DNA from: Adiantum capillus-veneris
Taxonomy: Eukaryota > Streptophyta > Polypodiopsida > Polypodiales > Pteridaceae
Direction: 5' to 3'
Length of the DNA: 58,000 nucleotides
NCBI GenBank assembly: GCA_014529385.2
Contig: CM043953.1
Span: 79,228,338-79,286,337 of the forward strand
Shown here: positions 1-10,965 of the stretch, one piece after another
How the letters are laid out: every line of letters begins with the position of its first letter
How positions within the stretch are numbered: the first letter of the stretch is position 1
Translations under genes and position numbers: made by a program
The notes under the pieces: generated by a model
The model's database searches: none
What the model was told of the DNA's origin: nothing
What the model saw: the letters and a program-made list of their open reading frames with translations, nothing else

Positions 1-786
1 CAAGTCAAGCCAATAGGTATTAAGCAGCATAAGTGATAGCCTTCTGACATGTGTCCCCCTTTCCCCTTTTTTGAGAGCTTTAGGTAATTAAATAATTAAA
101 CTAAACTCTCATTGGACCCCTTTGTCTCCTGGCCAATAGAAATCAGGCAAGCCATGGGGCTTCTGAATGCTCATTGGACCCTTTGGGAGACTGCCCAATA
201 GTCTTCTAGGAGACTTAATTCTCATTGGTTTCTTTTATTAAATGTTTTTAAATTAATTAAACTACATTTACTCTAGCTTAATTCTCATTGGTCCACTTCA
301 AGGGTCTTCCAATAGGAATTGGGCACACCTTGTGGGTATCTAGCCTAGGGAGCTGACATGTGTCCCTCATTCCCTTTGTGTAAAGGGAGCCTGTGTGTGT
401 GTGTGTGGCTTTCTCTCTCATCCCCTACCTTTGGGGCTCGCCCCCTCCCATGTAGGGATGTGCAAAGACTTTTAGGGCACACACAAAGCATCCAATTTTC
501 CCTAAGGTTGACCTTTGGACACAACCTTTGAATTTTGGAACCTTAGCATTTTGGAAGTCTTAATGGGCTGAACCTTAGGGTCTTTTTAGCCCATTGTTGC
601 ACATGGCTCTTTTGCAGATGCCCCCCCCTTTGGATCCCTATTTTCCCTCCTTTGGATCCCTACTGTGGCCGGTCTGCTAGCTTAACCAATATTCTAGCTT
701 TTTCTCCATTGGCACTTCACCACATTAAATGATCAGTTTAATATGAGAAAATCATTTAGGAGAATTAGATATTGATTATTATGACA
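1..786. other. Non-coding left flank
   Basis: I find no gene in this stretch. It is AT-rich with a short GT run at about 391-406 and a repeated ATTGG/CCAAT pattern in the first 315 bases. It ends abruptly at 786/787, where the sequence becomes almost identical to the inside of the gypsy element further right. This marks the left breakpoint of that element. Confidence 0.6.
106..313. repeat. Spaced ATTGG...CCAAT inverted pairs
   Basis: ATTGG occurs at 111, 173, 224 and 287, each preceded by CTC or TC. It is followed about 20 bases later by CCAAT at 133, 195 and 309; the third unit has lost its right half. Spacing is 50-63 bp. Each unit is a small CCAAT-box inverted repeat, so this may be a diverged tandem repeat or an array of NF-Y type boxes. 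Function is inference only. Confidence 0.45.
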
Positions 787-2316
787 TTTACTCAACCTAT
801 TCTCAATATGCGACAATGACGATGGATAGAGCTATTACAGGAATATGACCTTGACATAAAGTATAGACCAGGAAAGGAAAATGCAGTTGCAGATGGTCTT
901 AGCCGAAAATCCTTTCTCGGAGCTATCTCTATTCCAAATAACCCTATCTGGGATAGAATCAAAGAAGCATCTTTGGTAGATCCAGAGTACCAACGTATAG
1001 TATCTCTAGTCCAGCAGAATAAGATGCCTGAAGCTAATGATTACTCTCTTAGGGGAGGATGTCTTTACTACAGACATAGACTCTGTGTACCCAGAGATCC
1101 AGTCTTAAAGAAGGCCATTTTATATGAAGCGCATGATAGCCCTACATCCGGACATCCAGGCTATGCTAAGACTCTTCATGCTGTCAGGAGGAGTTATTTT
1201 TGGTCTGGAATGAAAGGGGACATACTTCGCTATGTGAGGCAATGTCTTTCTTGTCAGCGGATAAAGGCCGAAAGAATCAAGTTTCCAGGGCAACTTCAAC
1301 CTCTTGACATACCCCAGATGAAATGGGAATGCATCAGTATGGATTTTGTTACAGGATTACCTTCTACAGGAGGTTATGATTCTGTTTTCGTGGTTGTTGA
1401 TATGCTCACAAAAGTGGCTCATCTAATACCCGTAAAGACAACCTTTACTGCTTCAGATGTTAGTCGGGTATTCATCAAGGAGATTTTTAGGTTACATGGT
1501 CTACCCAAGCGTATCGTCAGTGATAGAGATGCCAAGTTTACATCAAAATTTTGGACTTCTCTTTTCCAATCTATTGGGTCACAATTAGCCTTCAGTACAG
1601 CGTATCATCCACAGACAGATGGGCAAACTGAGAGAGTTAATCAAGTCATCGAGGACATTCTCAGAGCCTATTGTTCGCAAGAGCCAAAGAAGTGGTTACA
1701 ATATCTACCTTTGGTGGAGTATGCTTACAACTCTTCCGAACACAGAAGCATTGGAATGTCACCTTTCAAAGCTCTTTATGGACAGGACTTTTTAGCACCA
1801 CTGAACTTCTCAAATCCAACCATCAAGGTAGAAGCCTCTAGCAAGATGTTAGAGGATAACTATCTGATTTGAGTCCATGAATTGATCAGGGTTAGGAATA
1901 TAGGGTTTGAGTAAGCTGACGTGGAATACATCATGAACCTTCAAGTTTGCAGGTAACTTTAGCTTGTAGGCTTGGTCATTTACAACCTTAATGATCTCGA
2001 ATGGTCCACAATACCTTGGGCAGAGCTTCTTATATATGCATAGTGACAAGTTGCTTTTCTTTGGTTGGACTCGCAAAAAAACTTTATCCCCTTCTTTGAG
2101 AGTCCTTTCCGAACGGTTCTTATCTGCATAGTCATGCCAGCACAAGGAGTTCTCGAGCTCCAACCTGACTATGTACTTGAAACAAGGGAAAGGATGTTAC
2201 GCAACAGAACTATCACAGAGTATCTGGTAAAGTGGAAGGATTATCCTGAAGAAGATGCAACTTGGGAGGACGAACCAACACTCATTAAGGATTACCCAAA
2301 CACATTCTTGAGATGA
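787..2316 (+). pseudogene. Truncated gypsy integrase with internal inversion
   Basis: This is the 3' part of a second pol copy. It enters within the end of RNase H and carries the same in-frame TGA (817-819) that the downstream copy has at 8721. It then encodes the integrase zinc finger (HHCC), the DDE core and the C-terminal chromodomain. Reading stops near 1870 because 1859-2130 is inverted relative to the downstream copy and 62 bp are missing at the left junction. The plus frame resumes after 2130 with the chromodomain and ends at 2316. Outside the inversion I count about 7 differences in 1.07 kb from the downstream copy. It cannot make a whole integrase. Confidence 0.85.
1859..2130 (-). 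other. Inverted 272-bp segment of integrase C-terminus
   Basis: The reverse complement matches 9825-10096 of the downstream copy and encodes the linker between the integrase core and the chromodomain. I count about 10 mismatches over 272 bases, a higher rate than in the flanking 1.07 kb. The 62 bases equivalent to 9763-9824 are lost. Only one to four bases of shared sequence (GATA, GT) occur at the junctions. Confidence 0.85.
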
Positions 2317-3002
2317 GGACATCTCAAATTTTTCACGTTGGGGAGGTTGTAAGGTCTCTGACCCCGATCAAAAGAGCACCATTATGCCATGAAATGAATA
2401 TAATGGAATAAGTTACTATTTTTAGCAGTTTTCCAGATTCTGTCAGTGCCATGATGTTTAGAATGTTATAAAGCTTCAAAATGTGAATTAAAATAATTTT
2501 TGTGAAAAATTTCCAAAAATAGTAAGTTTTTGGTCACCTGACCCGTCCAGTTTTGACCGTCTCGAAAAACTGCACCTGCACCCCGAATTTCAAAAAAATG
2601 CAATTTCGGACCTCAGGGACTGCTAAATATGCCAGGTACTCGGTCCAGTACGTCTTAGTTAGAGCTTGGTATAGCAATTTACGGCGTCAAAATCAGACTC
2701 GTATGACCCGTTTTAGACTAGAACCGAATTTCCTAGAAATTGTCCGGGGAGGCACCGGGGGCGCGGGACTATGTGGGAACAGGTTCCAGGCCACTCCAGA
2801 CCAGCTTTAGCAGCTAGGGGGCGCCCTCTTGCTTTGTGGGAGTCCTGGGAGAGTTTCCAAGCCAATAACTAAGTCTTAGAGTCAGTTAACCAAGCCAACC
2901 TGACACTTGGTGGGTAGGGGAAACTGAACTTGCCAATGCAGAGACTGAGTGCTCACTCAGATGCTTATAGCAGCACAAATCGATTTTCAGCTTGTAGGAG
3001 CC

Positions 3003-3010
3003 TATTTAAA
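3003..3010 (+). promoter_or_regulatory. TATA-like box of gypsy 5' LTR
   Basis: TATTTAAA followed by GACCTGC, conserved at 10966-10973 in the other LTR. It is the best candidate for the LTR core promoter and would place the transcript start just before the CA repeat. Inferred from position and sequence only. Confidence 0.5.
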
Positions 3011-3018
3011 GACCTGCG

Positions 3019-3068
3019 CACACACACACACACACAGACACACACACATATGCTCACACACACACAGT

Positions 3069-3150
<82 letters not shown>
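3019..3150. repeat. (CA)n microsatellite in 5' LTR
   Basis: About 130 bp of near-pure CA repeats with a few interruptions. The same site in the 3' LTR (10981-11046) is about half as long, so the array length changed after the LTRs separated. Apparent His-Thr or Val-Cys reading frames across it are artefacts. Confidence 0.9.
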
Positions 3151-3153
<3 letters not shown>

Positions 3154-3965
3154 TTGCCGGAACACACACCTTTTGAAGGAGAAGCGAGGAGGGAGGTGCT
3201 GTCGAATTCGCGCCTCAAGAAGCTCGATTAGATCAGAGAATCGAGAGGATTATCAGCCCTTAATCATGATAACCACGGTTTAATTAATGCTTTCTGCAAA
3301 TCCTTTTCATTACCATCTAAATTTCTCGTCTATTATGCTTATTCCTAATCGTAATTGTCTATAATTAGTCTCTAAATTCTCCTTAACCATATTCTATTAT
3401 GTAATCATCATCCCATAGCTGAATTATCAGCCATTCATCACTCTTAATTAATGATTAGTGCACGATTATTAGAATTTTCTCTCTCTAGGTAGCATAGAAA
3501 TTAATCGGTAAGCTGGTAATTGTGTAGATTGATGAGAATCACTCTTTCTATCACGCATTAATATTGTAGCTGATTTAGATCCATCTCTGTTATGCATTAA
3601 GATATAATTAAGGTAAGATTAATCTGTCATTAAGTCTCTAAGAGGGGTTTTTTCTCACACCTATGCATGCGGTGATTCTGCACCCTCTAATTGCTAGGAA
3701 AGAGGTTAATCGTGCTTAATTCATCTCTCTGGTAATTCCATTAGTGAAATCCTATTATTCTTAATCATGTAAGCCGAGTAATTATCCTTTAGAGCCGGTT
3801 CCCATAGGATTATGTGTCATCCATAATGATTGCTATATGGAAAAATCTAAACCTCTCATGTAGCAGGCATTGTTTGATGTTGCTAATCTATCATTTGGCT
3901 TGTTATGACGCTTACGGACATTAGCTCTTTTGCCCAAGTTAATTACTTAAAGTAGTGAGTTTAAA

Positions 3966-4133
3966 ATGGCCCCGGTTAAGAGGACTCGCTTTGGTGGAGC
4001 ACACGACCACGAGACAGGAACGAGCAAGGTGAACGGGAAGGGAAAAGCTACCAATGGAGGAACAAATACCGGCCATCTCACGGGCCATCGACAAAGAAAT
4101 GGAAGAGGTAGATAATAATTTCATTCAAGTTGT
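3966..4133 (+). pseudogene. LTR-embedded short ORF, frameshifted copy
   Basis: An ATG at 3966 opens a short basic reading frame beginning MAPVKRTRFGGAHDHE. Compared with the intact version in the 3' LTR (11878-12048) it has a one-base shift in GCTACCAATGGAGG versus GCTCCCATGGAGG, so the second half is out of frame. Function unknown. GAG|GTAGAT at 4107/4108 resembles a splice donor in phase 0, which could join this exon to gag at 6027. Confidence 0.45.
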
Positions 4134-4402
4134 TTAATTTAACATTGCACACGTTTAGTTAGGAATGAAAATATCCCCAAACATGTTGGAGAAATCCGAC
4201 GGAAACCTCGGCATTGAATTCATTGTACATTAAGTTCTAAAGTAGGAAGGAAATGATTGATGGGTATGCTGGTTGCAATTAGGAAAGAATGTCTGCTAGG
4301 GAAAATTTAACTCGACATTTTCATTTTATTTCCAATGTTGAATCAGTCCTGACCCCCCTACTGATCACAGGGGGCAGAGTTCCTCATTAAGGGATCTTGA
4401 AT

Positions 4403-4524
4403 CCACGACTTGCTTTCTATGTGGTGGATACCCACGACTTGCTTTCTTTACGGTGGGAACCCACGTTTTGCTTTCTATGCGGTGGGAGTGTCCATGACGT
4501 GCTTTCTATGCGGTGGACATACCT
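4403..4524. repeat. Four ~30-bp tandem repeats in 5' LTR
   Basis: Four imperfect units share the core TTGCTTTCTATGCGGTGG with flanking CCACGAC or CCATGAC. The same array is present in the 3' LTR at about 12313-12432, so it belongs to the family. It could be an enhancer-like or protein-binding array; no function is shown. Confidence 0.75.
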
Positions 4525-5192
4525 AGTTGTATGGGCAGCTAGGCGACAACGGGAGGAGTGAACTCTCGCTGGAGGGGGGATGTTGTACCTCCAGAACATT
4601 GGAACTTTTATGAATAAGTTTGAGTAGAATTTTTACTAGAATTCTGTCTTGGTGCTGTTTGCAGTACTGGTTGAAGGGCTGTATTAACGAACAATGTGAT
4701 TCGGAATTAAACAAGGAATCTTTATGTTGAACAACCTTTGTGGTAGTAATTAGGTCACACAAGGAAGTGTGAGTGTGGGGGTGGAAAGTGGGGGCTTGGC
4801 TCAGGTTGCCAATGCCTACGAGATGGGTGGTCCCGATTGGTCGGGAACTCTCAGTCCCCATTGTGCTTACTTCGATATTAGTAATACTCATTGCCCCTAG
4901 AGCGCTGAAATCTTGAGTGTACGTGCCTCTTAAACATGGGGAAAAAGGTGCTCGGGGTTTCTCTCCTCTTGGAAGGTGGGTCTTAGGATCGCTAGATAGT
5001 TTAAGTACGCTTTCCCTGCGAGGTGGAGCTAGATCTCCCTGCTAGTAGGCTCGAACTCGACTCACTTTGTGATGAGAGATCGTCCGCTAGTCGAACCCTG
5101 AACCATTTTGTTTGCTTCCGCAATAGATCTAGTGGCCATCGGGTTCACCATCAGATCCGCCATTGGAAACGGCGGAGTGGGGACCTCAGACC

Positions 5193-5204
5193 TGGTATCA
5201 GAGC
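5193..5204 (+). promoter_or_regulatory. Gypsy primer binding site (tRNA-iMet)
   Basis: TGGTATCAGAGC lies four bases after the LTR end. This is the standard plant primer site complementary to the 3' end of initiator methionine tRNA, and it fixes the 5' LTR boundary. Confidence 0.9.
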
Positions 5205-5314
5205 CTAGGTTAGGCTGGGAAATAAAGTCGTATTGTTTGAATATTTAAATAAGGAACTGAAAGTATATAGGTAGTTGATCCGAATTCCTTGCATTGGTGT
5301 TGCAGGAAGACCCC

Positions 5315-5809
5315 ATGCTCGAATATCGAAAGTTCCAAGTGTTTGAGCTTATTTATGAGCAAGCTCGAAGATCCCCAGTTTACCAGTTCAGGCGAGATGT
5401 CATGGAGATACTGTTGAAGGCTTATACGCCACACTCCACTCGCATTGATAGAGGATGGGAACTTGATTGGACATTTCCAGGAGGGGTTTACTACATCAAC
5501 GCTCGGAAGCTAGGATACCTGGCTACCGACTTGAAGAAGATACGTTGGGGAGAAGAGTTGAGAGTAATAGAGATATTCTACTTGGTGCCTACACGATTGG
5601 ACCAGACTGTTTCAGACAACTCCAATCAAACCATCAACGACTGGCTCTTGGAGAAGGTCACCAACGTGATCCCAGCGAACAGAGTCAAAACCTTTGGATT
5701 ACTGAAAGCGGAACTGCGGCTTGATATCTTAGTTTATTATCCACTCAAGAATGAGTATAGGAACTATTACACGAATGAAGTAGTGCATCATGTGAATACC
5801 ATCTCCTAG
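5315..5809 (+). CDS. Unknown 164-aa ORF between primer site and gag
   Basis: The frame starts at the first ATG (5315), with an upstream in-frame stop at 5276, and runs open to a stop at 5809. It is in a different frame from gag-pol. The product is about 164 residues, rich in aromatic and charged residues (for example IDRGWELDWTFPGGVYYINA), with no membrane segment or zinc motif that I can see. I do not recognise the family. It carries no stop, although the neighbouring gag-pol frame has at least five nonsense changes. It may be an extra element gene, a captured host fragment, or part of an intron if gag starts in the LTR. Its reality as a protein is uncertain. Confidence 0.45.
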   Translation: MLEYRKFQVFELIYEQARRSPVYQFRRDVMEILLKAYTPHSTRIDRGWELDWTFPGGVYYINARKLGYLATDLKKIRWGEELRVIEIFYLVPTRLDQTVSDNSNQTINDWLLEKVTNVIPANRVKTFGLLKAELRLDILVYYPLKNEYRNYYTNEVVHHVNTIS

Positions 5810-6020
5810 GAGTATTTTATACGCAATCTATAAAGCCATGTAATAAGCTGATCATCAGTTATCCTAAACCTTGAGGGGTTTCAATTGTAATAAATTTTCA
5901 TCAATAAAGTGCTTTTTGTCTCTAAATCTCTGTCTCTTGATAAAGTAGAATCTTGAATTTTATTTAAAGTCTCGTGTCTATTTTGAAATCCAAGTAATGT
6001 ATCAAGAATTCATATAATCC

Positions 6021-9000
6021 ATGTAGGCCCCGCCTGTTGCTCTGTACTCGGCAGCGCAAGAGAAGAAGCTCCTCCTTAAGCAAGCCCAACCTCCGATCTT
6101 TAAGGGCGAGGGGGCAAATGTGGAGAGAGATGTAGAAGTATGGATGGAAGCCATGGACGACTACTTTGAAGCTGCAGGGACCCAACCCGTAAATCAGACC
6201 ATGCTTGCGATGTTCCGCTTGACTGGCGATGCTAAGATATGGTGGAAGCAACATTGCAAGGACATGGATATTAAGGGATCTTCCCAGTCCTGGGAAGACA
6301 TTAAAGCTGCGATAATGGGGCGTTATTTACCGCCTGCCTATAGAACCTTGAGGATGAATGAATTCTTTTCACTTCGGCAGCTGAATTCATCTGTCGAAGA
6401 ATACTATGCAAAGTTTGTCACTCTTTGGAGATATGCTCCTAAGATGACCTTGGAACAACAGGTGGCAAGGTTCTGCCAAGGACTAATCGATCCCCTGAAT
6501 ACTCGGTTGGAAGCCCTCAGGCCGACGACGCTACAGGATGCCTTGTTGAGGGCCAAACCTCTAGCTCTCGAAGTACAAAAGGCTAATCAGAACAGGAGGA
6601 ATCATTGGGCAAAGAGGGCAAGGACAACTGCTTGGGATAGCAGGCCAGCCAACCAAGCATATAACTAGCGCCCTATTGTGGCTACCACCACAACCATGGA
6701 GTTCCCTGATGTCCGATGCTATGGTTGCGGCGAGCATGGACATTACAGATCCAATTGCCCCAGGAACATTCATGCAACCAACGCCAATGCCATACCCTTG
6801 AATACCCGTGGGCGTGGCCAAGCTAATGGAAGAGGAGGATGAGGAAGGATGAACAGAGGGCGAGGGCGTGGAGCTACCGCCAGAGTGAATGCCGTAGTGG
6901 TACAACCAACTGTGGGTGACGAAGCGGTGGAGAGAGAAACCCTACATGTTGCAATTGACAATCCCAATGGTTGCGAGCAATATGCAGTCATTCATACGCC
7001 AGGATCTCTCAGAGGTGAACAAGTTAACTTGCTTATAGATTGTGGTAGTACTCTTTCATTTCTTTCACCCCGATGCATGAGGAAGCTAAAGCTAGATAAG
7101 TATCCAACAAGCAAGCTAGTTGTAGAGTTAGCAAACGGCAAGGAAGTAGTATCTCAACATTCTGCAGGAAAAATCGACTTTGATTTAGGGGGACACCCAA
7201 ATTCTGCGCAATTTCGAATCCTACCCTTAGGATTCTTTGATGGGATACTAGGGATGGACTGGCTAAAGCAAAATAGAGCCCACATACATTGTGCACAAGG
7301 GAACTTTACTTTTACAGATAACTTGGGTAATGAAGCCTTAATCCAGGGGGAAAATGGGAGACCTAAGGATACTCTAGTTAAGGCCAGCAGACTTTTGAAG
7401 GGACTAAGGAAGGGTCAGCAAATTTATGCAGTAAAACTCAACAAGGTGGACCAATCAGATACCTCACTTCGACCAAACTGGTTGAGAGAGTATGATGATG
7501 TATTCCCTGAAGACCTTACGAATCTTCCGCCACATAGAGAGGTAGATCATGAGATTGAGACTATCCCTGGATGTGAACCTATCTCAAAAAGACCTTACAA
7601 GATGTCACTTCCAGAGGCCATCGAACTCAAAGAACAGCTTAGGCAACTCATTGAGCAAGGATTCATTTGACCCAGTACTTCTCCTTGGGGTGCTCCAGTT
7701 CTTTTTCAGAAGAAGAAGGATGGAACCTTAAGGCTATGCATAGACTATCGTGGACTGAACCAGGTAACTGTCAAGAACAAGTATCCAATTCCAAGGATTG
7801 ACGAACTTTTGGACAGACTCCACGGCGCCAAAATATTTACAAAGATAGATCTAAGGACAGGATATTACCAAATCCGGATCAAGGAATCGGATATTCCAAA
7901 GACGGCTTTCAATACTAGGTATGGGCACTACGAGTTCACAGTAATGTCTTTTGGTCTAACAAACGCTCCTGCAAGCTTCAATCGACTTATGCAGGATATT
8001 TTCATACCTTACCTGGATGATTTTGTCTTGGTTTTCTTTGATGACATTCTGATCTATTCTAAGAACGAGGCAGATCACGAAGAACATGTTCGCAAAGTAC
8101 TTGATCTTCTTCGGGAACACCAACTTTACGCTAAAGAGAGCAAGTGCACTTTTTGCTCACCAAAAGTCAACTATCTTGGATTTGTCATATCGGCTGAAGG
8201 AATTTCAGTGGACCCAGATAAAGTCAAGGAAATCGTTGATTGGCCTCAACCATCTACCGTCAGCGAAGTCAGAGGATTTCTTGGGATAACGGCATGGTAC
8301 AGGATTTTTGCCAAGGACTATGCACGTATTCCTGCACCTTTGACGGAACTCTTGAAGAAAGGAATGAGGATTGAATGGAAGACCGAGCACGAGTCTAGCT
8401 TTGCTAAACTAAAAGAGTTCTTGGTTTCAGCTCCTATTTTAAAGCTTCCAGATTTGAGTAAGGAATTTGAAGTAGTGACCGACGCTAGCAAATTTGCTCT
8501 AGGCGGAGTTCTTACTCAAGAAGGAAGACCAGTGGCGTATACTTCGCGAAAGCTGAGGGATCACGAGAAGAATTATCCTACTCATGATTTGGAGCTTTTA
8601 GCGGTTATTCACGCGCTGAAGTTATGAAGACATTATCTTCTTGGGTGCAAGTTTCAGCTGGTTACAGGCCACAAGAGCTTAAAATGGATTTTTACTCAAC
8701 CTATTCTCAATATGCGACAATGACGATGGATAGAGCTATTACAGGAATATGACCTTGACATAAAGTATAGACCAGGAAAGGAAAATGCAGTTGCAGATGG
8801 TCTTAGCCGAAAATCCTTTCTCGGAGCTATCTCTATTCCAAATAACCCTATCTGGGATAGAATCAAAGAAGCATCTTTGGTAGATCCAGAGTACCAACGT
8901 ATAGTATCTCTAGTCCAACAGAATAAGATGCCTGAAGCTAAAGATTACTCTCTTAGGGGAGGATGTCTTTACTACAGACATAGACTCTGTGTACCCAGAG

Positions 9001-10280
9001 ATCCAGTCTTAAAGAAGGCCATTTTATATGAAGCGCATGATAGCCCTACATCCGGACATCCAGGCTATACTAAGACTCTTCATGCTGTCAGGAGGAGTTA
9101 TTTTTGGTCTGGAATGAAAGGGGACATACTTCGCTATGTGAGGCAATGTCTTTCTTGTCAGCGGATAAAGGCCGAAAGAATCAAGTTTCCAGGGCAACTT
9201 CAACCTCTTGACATACCCCAGATGAAATGGGAATGCATCAGTATGGATTTTGTTACAGGATTACCTTCTACAGGAGGTTATGATTCTGTTTTCGTGGTTG
9301 TTGATATGCTCACAAAAGTGGCTCATCTAATACCCGTAAAGACAACCTTTACTGCTTCAGATGTTAGTCGGGTATTCATCAAGGAGATTTTTAGGTTACA
9401 TGGTCTACCCAAGCGTATCGTCAGTGATAGAGATGCCAAGTTTACATCAAAATTTTGGACTTCTCTTTTCCAATCTATTGGGTCACAATTAGCCTTCAGT
9501 ACAGCGTATCATCCACAGACAGATGGGCAAACTGAGAGAGTTAATCAAGTCATCGAGGACATTCTCAGAGCCTATTGTTCACAAGAGCCAAAGAAGTGGT
9601 TACAATATCTACCTTTGGTGGAGTATGCTTACAACTCTTCCGAACACAGAAGCATTGGAATGTCACCTTTCAAAGCTCTTTATGGACATGACTTTTTAGC
9701 ACCACTGAACTTCTCAAATCCAACCATCAGGGTAGAAGCCTCTAGAAAGATGTTAGAGGATATGGAAGCACAGACTAAAGCTATTCGCCAGGATATTCAG
9801 GCCGCTCAGGATAGACAAAAGCACTATGCAGATAAGAACCGTTCGGAAAGGACTTTCAAAGAAGGGGATAAAGTTTTTTTGCGAGTCCGACCAAAGATAA
9901 GCAACTTGTCACTAGGCAGATATAAGAAGCTAAGCCCAAGGTATTGTGGACCATTCGAGATCATTAAGGTTGTAAGTGACCAAGCCTACAAGCTAAAGTT
10001 ACCTGCAAACTTGAAGGTTCATGATGTATTCCACGTCAGCTTAGTCAAACCCTATATTCCTAACCCTGATCAATTCATGGACTCAACTCAGATAGTCATG
10101 CCAGCACAAGGAGTTCTCGAGCTCCAACCTGACTATGTACTTGAAACAAGGGAAAGGATGTTACGCAACAGAACTATCACAGAGTATCTGGTAAAGTGGA
10201 AGGATTATCCTGAAGAAGATGCAACTTGGGAGGACGAACCAACACTCATTAAGGATTACCCAAACACATTCTTGAGATGA
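6021..10280 (+). pseudogene. Ty3/gypsy gag-pol polyprotein with chromodomain
   Basis: A single frame of about 1419 codons runs from 6021 to 10280 with no frameshift. In order: gag capsid domain (about residues 34-215); CCHC zinc knuckle CYGCGEHGHYRSNC (from residue 233); retropepsin with LIDCGST (Asp near 340), a D-C-G form common in plants; RT with FFDD (near 674); RNase H; integrase with HHCC finger and DDE (first Asp near 1076); chromodomain YLVKWKDYPEEDATWED at the C-terminus. Nonsense codons are at 6666, 6840, 7668, 8625 and 8721, each explicable by C-to-T or G-to-A from CAG, CGA or TGG. ATG at 6021 is followed directly by TAG, which is either a sixth stop or a splice acceptor. RNase H reads TGHKSL where the family has TDHKSL, so a catalytic Asp is lost. 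Not functional. Confidence 0.92.
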
Positions 10281-10303
10281 GGACATCTCAAATTTTTCAC
10301 GTT

Positions 10304-10310
10304 GGGGAGG
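10304..10310 (+). promoter_or_regulatory. Gypsy polypurine tract
   Basis: GGGGAGG directly precedes the 3' LTR start, and the same tract occurs at 2340-2346 before the other LTR. It is the expected plus-strand primer for reverse transcription. Confidence 0.75.
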
Positions 10311-10965
10311 TTGTAAGGTCTCTGACCCCGATCAAAAGAGCACCATTATGCCATGAAATGAATATAATGGAATAAGTTACTATTTTTAGCAGTTTTCCAA
10401 ATTCTGTCAGTGCCATGATGTTTAGAATGTTATAAAGCTTCAAAATGTGAATTAAAATAATTTTTGTGAAAAATTTCCAAAAATAGTAAGTTTTTGGTCA
10501 CCTGACCCGTCCAGTTTTGACCGTCTCGAAAAACTGCACCCGCATCTTGAATTTCAAAAAAATGCAATTTCGGACCCCGGGGGCTGCTAAATATGGCAGG
10601 TACTCGGTCCAGTACGTCTTAGTTAGAGCTTGGTATAGCAATTTACGCGTCAAAATCCGACTCGTATGACCCGTCTTAGCCTAGAACCGAATTTCCTAGA
10701 AATTGTCCGGCGAGGCACCGGGGGCCCGGGACTATGTGGGAACAGGTTCCAGGCCACTCCAGACCAGCTTTAGCAGCTAGGGGGCGCCCTCTTGCTTTGT
10801 GGGAGTCCTGGGAGAGTTTCCAAGCCAGTAACTAAGTCTCAGAGTCAGTTAACCAAGCCAACTTGACACTTGGTGGGTAGGGGAAACTGAACTTGCCAAT
10901 GCAGAGACTGAGTGCTCACTCAGATGCTTATAGCAGCACAAATCGATTTTCAGCTTGCAGGAGCC

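Larger units (their letters stand above)
2348..5188 (+). repeat. Gypsy 5' LTR (2841 bp)
   Basis: The LTR begins TGTAAGGTC just after the purine tract GGGGAGG and ends GGGGACCTCA just before the primer binding site. It matches the 3' LTR along its length once the copia insertion is removed. It contains a TATTTAAA box, a long CA microsatellite, a short ORF at 3966 and four copies of a roughly 30-bp repeat near 4403-4524. Confidence 0.9.

Noticed and set aside
1849-2163. Separate minus-strand gene
   Set aside because: It is an inverted piece of the integrase, not an independent gene.
2930-3283. Open frames of His-Thr repeats or Val-Cys repeats
   Set aside because: They are the CA microsatellite read in different frames inside an LTR.
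4403-4524. CRISPR-like array of spaced repeats
   Set aside because: Units are contiguous without unique spacers, are present in both LTRs, and the genome is eukaryotic.
5210-5434. Minus-strand ORF overlapping the primer site
   Set aside because: Shadow of the plus-strand leader ORF.
7038-7046. Protease active site D-C-G as a damaging mutation
   Set aside because: D-C-G is a common natural form in plant gypsy proteases.
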